Shown piece after piece: positions 8,086 through 14,961 of a DNA stretch of 64,000 nt. Every line of letters starts with the position of its first letter. The first letter of the stretch is position 1. The notes under the pieces are model-generated. The model was given only the letters and a program-made list of their open reading frames with translations. It was not told the DNA's origin and made no database searches. Location of the stretch: NCBI GenBank assembly GCA_965199165.1, contig OZ240681.1, positions 2,666,001 to 2,730,000 on the forward strand. Reading direction: 5' to 3'. Made by a program: the position numbers and the translations under genes. The stretch is from LMUY01 sp965199165. GTDB lineage: Bacteria > Pseudomonadota > Alphaproteobacteria > Acetobacterales > Acetobacteraceae.

Positions 8086-8316
8086 CTACTTACCCTTCTG
8101 CCACCGGCCCGCCGCCGCCTTTTTAGCGATCTCCGCCCTCCGCTCCGGCGTCATCCCAGCAGCTCGGGCAGTTCCACCTAGCTTCCCGAGCTGCGCCGCC
8201 GCGCTGGCGATTGGCTCGCGCTGCTCTTCCTCTTCGCCGGTCGCAATCCGCATCACCTTCACGGCGTTGCCGATTACGTCGGCGGGGCGCTTCTCGCCGC
8301 GGGGGCCGCGGGGCAT
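8086..8316 (-). CDS. Small KGG-motif-like protein (76 aa)
   Basis: Strongly basic small protein beginning MPRGPRGEKRPADVIGNAV. The C-terminal half GKLGGTARAAGMTPERR then EIAKKAAAGRW matches the short repeat-like KGG pattern of many small alphaproteobacterial and stress-induced proteins. The molecular role is unknown; nucleic-acid binding is possible given the charge. Its ATG overlaps the stop of the upstream 104-aa gene by one base (TAATG), so they form one unit. Similar proteins are common near mobile elements in Rhizobiales and Rhodospirillales, as far as I know. Confidence 0.72.
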   Translation of the reverse strand: MPRGPRGEKRPADVIGNAVKVMRIATGEEEEQREPIASAAAQLGKLGGTARAAGMTPERRAEIAKKAAAGRWQKGK

Positions 8317-8630
8317 TAGCCTTCCCCCTCGATCACGCAGCCAGTCATGGCTGACACGGAATGAACGAATGCGCGCAAAAGCTGCTCATCCGACAGCGGG
8401 CTGTTGAAAATTGGAAAGTCTGTAGGGTTCCCGCCCGGGCGACCGGGTGCATTGCAGCGCACTACATTTAGGTAGCGACCGGTTTTTGCCCAGTCTTTGT
8501 CCTCAGCATCCTTCCGCTGTATCCAGGCTCGCTTGAAGCAACCTTCAACCTGCGCCCACTCAATATATGGCTGGCCCTTACCATCGCGCTGTATCTTCAT
8601 CACCATCACCGCATGCTTTCCGCTAAGCAT
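8316..8630 (-). CDS. Hypothetical protein, first gene of the passenger unit (104 aa)
   Basis: Not recognised. It is a small soluble protein with several Trp and aromatic residues in the middle (GQPYIEWAQVEGCFKRAW) and a basic loop RCNAPGRPGGNPTDFP. The C-terminal half has a helix (LSDEQLLRAFVHSVSAM). Two starts are possible: ATG 8630, or ATG 8606 (MVMKIQRDG), which has GGAAAG about 9 bases upstream and may be the real one. It starts about 65 bp inside the right end of the transposon, so its promoter must lie in that end or outside the element. It is translationally coupled to the KGG-type gene. Confidence 0.62.
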   Translation of the reverse strand: MLSGKHAVMVMKIQRDGKGQPYIEWAQVEGCFKRAWIQRKDAEDKDWAKTGRYLNVVRCNAPGRPGGNPTDFPIFNSPLSDEQLLRAFVHSVSAMTGCVIEGEG

Positions 8631-8671
8631 ACAGGAAGTGCGGGATGGATGCGAGCGGGGCGGCTATGCGA

Positions 8672-8697
8672 GCCCAAATTCAAACTGAGACACTACC
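8672..8697 (-). repeat. Right terminal inverted repeat
   Basis: On the minus strand it reads GGTAGTGTCTCAGTTTGAAT and on into TTGGGC, and pairs with 4942-4967 with one mismatch in 26. Confidence 0.88.
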
Positions 8698-8705
8698 CCA
8701 TTTCC
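8698..8705. repeat. Target site duplication, right copy
   Basis: CCATTTCC, identical to 4934-4941. On the minus strand it reads GGAAATGG and contains the ATG used by the toxin-like gene, so insertion was exactly at that start codon. Confidence 0.85.
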
Positions 8706-9147
8706 GCATTGGCTGCCAGCGTCGTGCGTACGATCTAGTCGAGCTCATATCGAACTTTGGCGATGCGGGCAGCGGAGACCGGCGGGAGATCGTCGACTAG
8801 GATGAACCGCGGTTGCGATTGCCCGTAAGCAAAAGGATAGAGTGCAAACGAGATCTGGATATTAGCTATCCTGGCAGGCCCCACAGGTTAGATGCCGTGG
8901 CGAGTGTCTGAGCGTCGTCCGAGAGCGTCCAAGAGATGAGAAGCAGCGCGTTGTGCAAAGGGTGTGGCCTCAGGTCCGGCAGCAACGAGTCCTGTATACA
9001 GCATAGCGTGAGATGATGCGGCATTGCGCGCTGACCAGGGAGGTGGCGTCGCGCAATTGTCAGACCTAAATCCACCACGCCAATGATGCAGAAACTCGAT
9101 AGCTCAGGTGAAGAGGACTTCGACAAGGCAAACTGAAGCGTTAGATC
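8706..9147. other. Noncoding or decayed stretch upstream of the disrupted toxin-like gene
   Basis: 442 bases with lower GC than the genes to the right and no convincing coding sequence. The longest minus-strand frame (8866-9126, 86 codons) has no recognisable motif, no good ribosome binding site and poor GC3 bias, so I do not call it. Before the transposon arrived this was the upstream region of the toxin-like gene and should have carried its promoter. It may include remains of a longer toxin N-terminus, but I see no readable delivery domain in any frame. Confidence 0.5.
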
Positions 9148-10179
9148 CTACCGTGGAAAGGTCGCGCGTGTCTCCGCGTAGCCGCGCAGGCGGTCCAGCC
9201 AGAAATCCGGGCGGTCGCCACCCGGGGTGGAAGGCGGCACCATCTGCGTCCATTCCCGGCAATCCACCATGGCCCAGCTCGTCTCCGTCGCGGGCGGGCC
9301 GACCAGCGGTTCGCATCGCTCGTTGGCCACCATCGCCGCGGCCTCTCGCCGGTCGCCGGGCCGGTCCTGCCGGGACAGGTTCTGCCAGCGCTCCCACCGT
9401 GTGTAGCCGAGTTCGCGGGTGAAGTACATGCGCTCCAAATTGCCCGCGGCATCGACGCTGCGGCCGCCGAAATGGTCGCTCACCAGTGCCGTCAGCGTAA
9501 CCCGCCCGACCCGGCCGCCGACCTTGTCGCGGAAGGTGACGGGCTGCACCGTCCAGCGCGTGAAGGCGTAGCCCAAGCGGTCGGGGCAAGCGCCCGCCCG
9601 GCGGGTGATCCGGGCGACCGTCTGGCCGGCGGTCTGGGTGGCGAAGCTGCGGTCGACCACCACCCAGCCATCCAGCGGAGTGCATTGCGGCCCGAGGAAG
9701 AACTGCAGCCCGGCCCCGCCATCCTCGGTCAGCCCGATGGAGGCGGACTGGGGCGTGAAGAACACCACCTGCCCGCCGTCGCCGGCTTCGAATTGGCCGA
9801 AGCGGCGTGGCGGGTCGCCGAAATCGGTGGCCTGCACCACCGCCAGCCCGAATGCGGTGCGGACGGGCACCGAGTCGCTCTGTTGGTAGCCGTCGGGATA
9901 GCGGCCGCGGTCGGCGAGGTCGGCCCAGTCCCGCCGGCGGTAGGGCAGGGGCTCGCCGATGCCGAGCTTGCGCTGCCGGGCACATCGCGCCGGCCCGTCC
10001 AGCGGGCTGACCCCGATGAGCGGACGGTCCTGCGCGTCGGCGCAGACGCTCTCGACGAGGAAGCCCCATGCGGGCTCCCACCCGGGCGGCGCCGCCTCTC
10101 CTGCGCGGGCCGTTGGCGGCAGCGCCAGCAGGCCGAGGACCACGGCTACCAGCCCGCAGCGGCGGACCAGCCGCGTCAT
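9148..10179 (-). CDS. Exported hypothetical protein
   Basis: 343 aa, ATG at 10179 overlapping the TGA of the PDZ gene. Residues 1 to about 28 (MTRLVRRCGLVAVVLGLLAL then PPTARAG) form a clear Sec signal peptide with a cleavage site near ARA-GE. The mature part is rich in Trp, Arg and Gly, has several Cys (ESVCADAQD, GPQCTP, RRAGACPD, NERCEPL, VDCREW) and no family I recognise. The Cys residues suggest disulfide bonds in the periplasm or outside the cell. Coupled translation with the PDZ protein suggests the two act together. No catalytic motif could be assigned. Confidence 0.7.
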   Translation of the reverse strand: MTRLVRRCGLVAVVLGLLALPPTARAGEAAPPGWEPAWGFLVESVCADAQDRPLIGVSPLDGPARCARQRKLGIGEPLPYRRRDWADLADRGRYPDGYQQSDSVPVRTAFGLAVVQATDFGDPPRRFGQFEAGDGGQVVFFTPQSASIGLTEDGGAGLQFFLGPQCTPLDGWVVVDRSFATQTAGQTVARITRRAGACPDRLGYAFTRWTVQPVTFRDKVGGRVGRVTLTALVSDHFGGRSVDAAGNLERMYFTRELGYTRWERWQNLSRQDRPGDRREAAAMVANERCEPLVGPPATETSWAMVDCREWTQMVPPSTPGGDRPDFWLDRLRGYAETRATFPR

Positions 10180-10766
10180 CGCGTCGGGGCGACGTTCGGC
10201 GGCGGGGATTTGTGGGAGAAGCAGCCCATCTCGTAGCAGCCGAGCAACGCCGCAGCGCCGACGCCGATGGCGATCTTCGTGCCCGTGGACAGGCCGGCCT
10301 GGTCGGGTGGCGGAGGCGCGGCATGCCCCTGCGCACCGGCGCCGCCGAGGGTGACGGCGACGCGTTGCGCCTGCGCCGGCCCGCCATTGGCCGGGATGTA
10401 GTCGACTTTGACCACGCTGCCCGGCGGGACCGAGCCGACATAGCCCGCGAACGCCGCCAGGCTGGCGAACACCCGGCCGTCCACCGCGATGAGCTGGTCG
10501 CCCGCGGCCAGGCCCGCCTGCGCCCCGGCCGATCCCCGCCGCACCTGCTTCACGCGGATGATGTCGAACGTCATCCCGCCATCGGTGATCTGCTGCGCCC
10601 GCTCGATGTCCAGGCCGAGCGAGCCGCCCGCGCGCGGCAACGTCGCGGCCGCCTGCTGGGACAGCAGCTGATAGCCCATCTGGTTGTCTGCCCGGGCCGG
10701 CATGCACAGCGCCGGCATGGCGAGGATGGCGGCGGCCGCGAACAACGTGGCCTTGCGGTGGAACAT
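10176..10766 (-). CDS. Exported PDZ-domain protein
   Basis: 196 aa from ATG 10766, chosen because it has AAGG upstream and opens straight into a signal peptide (MFHRKATLFAAAAILAMPAL, ending near ARA-DN). The middle region, RGSAGAQAGLAAGDQLIAVD, is a PDZ carboxylate-binding-loop region like that of HtrA-type or secretion PDZ domains. Near the C-terminus a hydrophobic stretch (TKIAIGVGAAALLG) and a Cys pair follow. No protease domain is present, so it likely serves as a periplasmic scaffold or substrate adaptor. The downstream partner overlaps its stop. Confidence 0.75.
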   Translation of the reverse strand: MFHRKATLFAAAAILAMPALCMPARADNQMGYQLLSQQAAATLPRAGGSLGLDIERAQQITDGGMTFDIIRVKQVRRGSAGAQAGLAAGDQLIAVDGRVFASLAAFAGYVGSVPPGSVVKVDYIPANGGPAQAQRVAVTLGGAGAQGHAAPPPPDQAGLSTGTKIAIGVGAAALLGCYEMGCFSHKSPPPNVAPTR

Positions 10767-10886
10767 GGTGTGCCTTTCAGCGAGAAGGGTCGACGACCCG
10801 GGATGCCTGCAACTTAACGCCTGGGACCAGCTTGGTTCGCGAAGAAGAACGACCCAGTGGCCGGGCACACCCGGGCGGAGATGGCG

Positions 10887-13517
10887 ATGGCGGACAAGCT
10901 CTCACTCTACCAGTCCAAGCGCGACTTCACGCGCACTGCCGAGCCGCAGGGGGCGGCCGGTGCTTCCGCGTCCGAACGCCTCCGCTTCGTGATCCAGAAG
11001 CACGATGCCACCCGGCTGCATTACGACCTGCGGCTGGAGCTCGATGGCGTGTTCAAGTCCTGGGCGATCACCCGCGGCCCCTCGCTCGACCCGCACGACA
11101 AGCGCCTGGCGGTCGAGGTGGAGGACCATCCGCTGGATTACGGCGACTTCGAGGGCACGATCCCGAAGGGGCAGTATGGCGGCGGCACGGTCCAGCTGTG
11201 GGATCGCGGCACCTGGGCGCCCCAGGGCATGACGGCCGAGGCCGGGCTCGCCGCGGGGGACCTGAAGTTCACCCTGGAAGGGGAGCACCTGCACGGCAGC
11301 TGGGTGCTGGTCCGGATGAAGGGCTGGTCTGGCAAGCGGGTGAACTGGCTGCTGATCAAGCACCGCGACGAACACGCCCGCGAGGGCGACGCCGACGCGT
11401 TGCTTGCGGACGACCGGTCCGTCGCGTCGGGCCGGGCCATGGCGGAGATCGCGGCCGGGAAGGGCCGCGCGCCGAAGCCGTTCATGGCGGCAGCGGCGCC
11501 GGTCGCCAAGGACGCCGTCTGGGACTCGGCGGTCGGCCTGGCGCCGAGCCTGCGGGCGGAGGGCAAGACGACGCGCAAGCCGCCGGCCCGCAAGGCCGCG
11601 GCACCGGCCGCGATGCCCGACTTCATCGAGCCGCAGCTCTGCCACTCGGTCGAGCGGCCGCCCTCCGGCGAGGGATGGCTGCACGAGATCAAGTTCGACG
11701 GCTACCGCGTGCAGCTGCGCGTCGAGGGTGGCAAGGCAGTGATCCGGACGCGCAAGGGGCTGGACTGGACCGCCCGGTTCGGCGCCGTCGCCCGGGCCGC
11801 CGGCAGCCTGCCGGACTGCATCGTCGACGCGGAGGTGGTGGCGCTCGACCATGCCGGGGCGCCGGATTTCGCGGCGCTGCAGGCGGCGCTGGCGGAGGAA
11901 CGGACCGACCAGCTCGTCTGCTTCGTCTTCGACCTGCTGCACGCGGGCGGAGAGGACATCCGGGCGCTGCCGTTGCGCGAGCGCAAGACGCGGTTGCAGG
12001 CGCTGGTGGCGGCCCTGCCGGAGAAGCCGGCCAAGCTCATCCGCTATGTCGAGCATTTCGACACCGGCGGCGACGCCATCCTGCATTCGGCCTGCCGCCT
12101 GTCCCTGGAGGGCATCGTCTCCAAGCAGGACGCCGCGCCCTATCGGTCCGGCCGCAGCGAGGGCTGGACCAAGGCGAAGTGCCGCGCCGGGCACGAGATG
12201 GTCATCGGCGCCTGGACCGACACTGGCGGCAAGTTGCGTTCGCTGATCGTGGGGGTGAACCGCGGCAGCCACTTCATCCATGTCGGCCGCGTCGGCACCG
12301 GTTTCGGCGGGTCCAAGGTCGCCAAGCTGATGCCGAGGCTGCAGGCGGCGGCGGCCAGCAAAAGTCCCTTCACCGGGCCGGGTGCGCCGCGCGCCGCGTC
12401 CAACATCCACTGGCTGCGGCCGGAACTGGTGGCGGAGGTCGAGTTCGCCGGCTGGACTGCGGACGGGCAGGTGCGCCAGGCCTCGTTCAAGGGGCTGCGC
12501 GAGGACAAGCCGGCCGCCGAAGTGGTTGCGGAGAGCCCCGCGCCGGCGGCGTCCACCACCACGCCGGAGCCGTCGCCCAAGCGCCCGGCCGCCAAGGCGG
12601 GGACGCGGGTGGTGATGGGGGTGACGATCTCCAACCCCGACAAGGCGCTGTGGCCGCAGGCGGGCCAGGACGGGCAGCCCGTCACCAAAGCCGACTTGGC
12701 CGCCTATTACGAGGCGGTCGGGCCCTGGCTGCTGCGCCACCTGAAGGGCCGCCCGTGCTCGATCATCCGGGCGCCGGACGGTGTCGGCGGCGAGACCTTC
12801 TTCCAGCGCCACGCCATGCCCGGCTCGTCCAACCTGCTGGAGCTGGTCAAGGTCAGCGGCGACCACAAACCCTACCTGGAGATCGATCGGGTGGAGGGCC
12901 TGGCGGCCGTCGCGCAGACCGGGGCGTTGGAGCTGCATCCGTGGAACTGCCAGCCGTTCCAGCCCGACAAGCCGGGCCGGCTGGTGTTCGACCTCGATCC
13001 CGGGCCGGAGGTCGCCTTCACGACCGTCATCGAGGCCGCCAAGGAGGTCCGCGACCGTCTGGCAGCGCTGGGGCTGGTCAGCTTCTGCAAGACCACGGGT
13101 GGCAAGGGGCTGCACGTGGTGACACCGCTCGCCCGGGCCGATGACAGCCCGGACTGGGCGGCGACGAAGCGGTTCGCCCAGGCGGTATGCCAGGCGATGG
13201 CCAACGACGCGCCTGACCGCTACGTCATCAACATGGCCAAGAAGCTGCGCACGGGGCGCATCTTCCTGGACTATCTGCGCAACGACCGCATGGCGACGGC
13301 GGTGGCGCCGTTTTCTCCGCGGGGCCGGCCGGGCGCCACGGTATCGATGCCGGTGACCTGGGCGCAGGTGAAGTCCGGCCTGGACCCGCAGCGCTACACG
13401 GTGCGCAGCGTGCCGGGCCTGCTGAAGACGACGAAGGCCTGGGCGGAGTATTGCGACTCCGAGCGTCCCCTTGCCGAGGCGATCGAGCGTCTCGGCGCGC
13501 AGCGGGCCGTTGGCTGA
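10887..13517 (+). CDS. ligD: DNA ligase D (NHEJ repair ligase-polymerase-phosphoesterase)
   Basis: 876 aa. The start at 10887 (MADKLSLY) has GGCGGAG six bases upstream; 10881 and 10857 are in-frame alternatives. The order is phosphoesterase, ligase, polymerase. The first domain (about 1-160) has FVIQKHDATRLHYDLRLEL. The ATP-dependent ligase core has the lysine motif EIKFDGYRVQ near residue 260, then an OB-fold. The C-terminal primase-like polymerase (from about 580) has HPWNCQPF and LVFDLDPGPE with the metal-binding DxD. It should repair double-strand breaks with Ku, filling and sealing ends. No ku gene is in the window. The gene is monocistronic and ends 30 bp from a convergent gene. Confidence 0.96.
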   Translation: MADKLSLYQSKRDFTRTAEPQGAAGASASERLRFVIQKHDATRLHYDLRLELDGVFKSWAITRGPSLDPHDKRLAVEVEDHPLDYGDFEGTIPKGQYGGGTVQLWDRGTWAPQGMTAEAGLAAGDLKFTLEGEHLHGSWVLVRMKGWSGKRVNWLLIKHRDEHAREGDADALLADDRSVASGRAMAEIAAGKGRAPKPFMAAAAPVAKDAVWDSAVGLAPSLRAEGKTTRKPPARKAAAPAAMPDFIEPQLCHSVERPPSGEGWLHEIKFDGYRVQLRVEGGKAVIRTRKGLDWTARFGAVARAAGSLPDCIVDAEVVALDHAGAPDFAALQAALAEERTDQLVCFVFDLLHAGGEDIRALPLRERKTRLQALVAALPEKPAKLIRYVEHFDTGGDAILHSACRLSLEGIVSKQDAAPYRSGRSEGWTKAKCRAGHEMVIGAWTDTGGKLRSLIVGVNRGSHFIHVGRVGTGFGGSKVAKLMPRLQAAAASKSPFTGPGAPRAASNIHWLRPELVAEVEFAGWTADGQVRQASFKGLREDKPAAEVVAESPAPAASTTTPEPSPKRPAAKAGTRVVMGVTISNPDKALWPQAGQDGQPVTKADLAAYYEAVGPWLLRHLKGRPCSIIRAPDGVGGETFFQRHAMPGSSNLLELVKVSGDHKPYLEIDRVEGLAAVAQTGALELHPWNCQPFQPDKPGRLVFDLDPGPEVAFTTVIEAAKEVRDRLAALGLVSFCKTTGGKGLHVVTPLARADDSPDWAATKRFAQAVCQAMANDAPDRYVINMAKKLRTGRIFLDYLRNDRMATAVAPFSPRGRPGATVSMPVTWAQVKSGLDPQRYTVRSVPGLLKTTKAWAEYCDSERPLAEAIERLGAQRAVG

Positions 13518-13547
13518 AGCGACTCGAGCCAGGTGCCGCGGAATGCC

Positions 13548-14402
13548 CTACAGGGAGTGGTCTCGCTTGCGGAGGAACATCCCGGAGTATTCCGGCACGC
13601 TGTGCTCCGGGAAGCCCGGCACATAGAGCGACAGCTCGGCCGCCTGCCACGTATCCACGAGGTCGTACCCGACGCGGTCGAAGCCTTCGACCAGGTCGCG
13701 CCGGTTGTACAGCATGCAGGCCACGCGGAACGTCCGTGCGTCCTGGATCGTGGCCACCGGACTCCCGTCGGTGAGCGGCGTGCGGTTGATCAGGATGTGG
13801 GCCGGGCGGCGCGCCAGCCGCTCCACCATGCGGGGCAGGGGCTCCTCGAAATAGTGCAGCGAGCCGGAGGCGATCAGCATGTCGCACCCGGCCGCGTCGG
13901 CCCAATCGCCGGTGAAGCGGAGCTGGGCGGCCCGGCGCCTAAGGGCGAGTGCGGCGCCATCGACCAGGTGGGGCGGCAGGTCCTGCACCGTCCAGACCAG
14001 GTCCGGCGGGAAGTCGAGGTAGCGCTGGAAGCAGTAGAAAAGGTTGCCTACGTTGCCGCCGAGGTCGAACACGCGGCGGATGGCCGGCAGCAAAGGCCGC
14101 AGGTGGAACATCGCGGCGTAGTCGCTCGGCCGCGCCGCCTCCGTCGTTTCGAGCAAGGTGTCCGCGTTATCCCCGTTGATGTGCCCCTGGTTGGCATAGG
14201 ATGCGACCGCCGCACAGGCCTCGCCCAACGAGGCGAAGGGGCGCTGGTAGCCCATCAGCGCCCGGTGCAGCGGCTTGGCGATGCGAAAGTCCCTCAGCGG
14301 CCGCGTCAGCCGCAGCACGCGCGGGCCGGCGAGCCGTCTCATGCAGGCCGCCGTCAGCTGGATTTGCCGGACCCGCAACGCTCTCGCCGACGGCAATGTC
14401 AT
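13548..14402 (-). CDS. TIGR04325-type methyltransferase
   Basis: 284 aa, ATG at 14402. The key feature is VFDLGGNVGNLFYCFQRYL, the SAM-binding glycine-rich loop with the aromatic pattern of the TIGR04325 methyltransferase family, followed by WTVQDLP and DMLIASGSLHYFEEP. These proteins are usually found in surface-polysaccharide or glycan loci and are thought to methylate a sugar or small acceptor. That role is known only by association. Here it stands alone between ligD (convergent) and bcp. The capsule genes lie 8 kb away, so a glycan role is possible but not shown. Confidence 0.82.
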   Translation of the reverse strand: MTLPSARALRVRQIQLTAACMRRLAGPRVLRLTRPLRDFRIAKPLHRALMGYQRPFASLGEACAAVASYANQGHINGDNADTLLETTEAARPSDYAAMFHLRPLLPAIRRVFDLGGNVGNLFYCFQRYLDFPPDLVWTVQDLPPHLVDGAALALRRRAAQLRFTGDWADAAGCDMLIASGSLHYFEEPLPRMVERLARRPAHILINRTPLTDGSPVATIQDARTFRVACMLYNRRDLVEGFDRVGYDLVDTWQAAELSLYVPGFPEHSVPEYSGMFLRKRDHSL

Positions 14403-14496
14403 GGTGCAGGCCTCCCCGAGGCCGGCCCGTTCGCCTAAGCCGTTGCCGAGGGTGTGCCGTCTGGATGAACAGGAGGTTAGCAGGCGGTCAGCGGCG

Positions 14497-14961
14497 TCAA
14501 CCGAGCGCCTTGGCCGCCTCCATCACTTCCGCGGCGTGGCCCGGCACCTTCACCTTTCGCCAGATGCGCGCGACCTTTCCGGCCTTGTCGACGAGGAAGG
14601 TGGAGCGGTCGATGCCCATGTAGGTCTTGCCATACATCGACTTCTCGCCCCACGAGCCATAGGCCTCCGCGACGCCGGACGCGTCGGAGGCGAGCGGGAA
14701 AGTCAGCGAGAACTTCTCGGCGAATTTCTCGATCGGCTTCATCGCGTCCTTCGACACGCCGATCACCTCGATGCCGATCTTGCCCAGGGCCGGCAGTGCC
14801 TCCTGGAAGGCGCAGGCCTCCTTGGTGCAGCCCGGCGTGTCCGCCTTCGGGTAGAAATACAGCACGAACGGCCGGCCCTTCATCGCTGCCAGGCTCACGG
14901 TCCGCCCGCCGGTCGCCGCCATGGTGAAGTCCGGCGCCTCGTCGCCTTCTGCCACGCTCAT
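14497..14961 (-). CDS. bcp: Thioredoxin-dependent thiol peroxidase (peroxiredoxin Q/BCP)
   Basis: 154 aa, a usual length for BCP. The signature FYPKADTPGCTKEACAF has the peroxidatic Cys (first) and the resolving Cys five residues later, as in atypical 2-Cys peroxiredoxins. The conserved Arg and Trp positions (DRSTFLVD, RIWRKVKV) are also present. It reduces hydrogen peroxide and organic peroxides in the cytoplasm using thioredoxin. Its ATG overlaps the TGA of glnE by four bases, so it is the downstream gene of a glnE-bcp operon. Confidence 0.95.
   Translation of the reverse strand: MSVAEGDEAPDFTMAATGGRTVSLAAMKGRPFVLYFYPKADTPGCTKEACAFQEALPALGKIGIEVIGVSKDAMKPIEKFAEKFSLTFPLASDASGVAEAYGSWGEKSMYGKTYMGIDRSTFLVDKAGKVARIWRKVKVPGHAAEVMEAAKALG

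Larger units (their letters stand above)
4942..8697. mobile_element. IS1-like transposable element with passenger genes (3,756 bp)
   Basis: The element is bounded by inverted repeats that match at 25 of 26 positions and by a perfect 8-bp target duplication. All six genes read on the minus strand, from the right end to the left: a 104-aa protein, a 76-aa KGG-type protein, a 193-aa protein, an XRE-ImmA protein, the transposase and a GIY-YIG-like protein. Base composition is clearly lower in GC than the flanks, most strongly between 4950 and 5420. IS1 and IS1595-type elements make 8-9 bp duplications, and some IS1595-type members are known to carry unrelated passengers. The exact family assignment is tentative. 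Confidence 0.85.

Noticed and set aside
8866..9126. 86-codon minus-strand ORF upstream of the disrupted toxin-like gene
   Set aside because: No motif, no ribosome binding site, and composition unlike either host or transposon genes.
10902..13115. Very long open frame antisense to ligD (and similar ones antisense to glnE and the YhaN-like gene)
   Set aside because: At this GC content, frames opposite strongly biased genes stay open by chance. The products are Arg/Gly/Pro/Gln-rich with no motifs, and the sense genes are certain.
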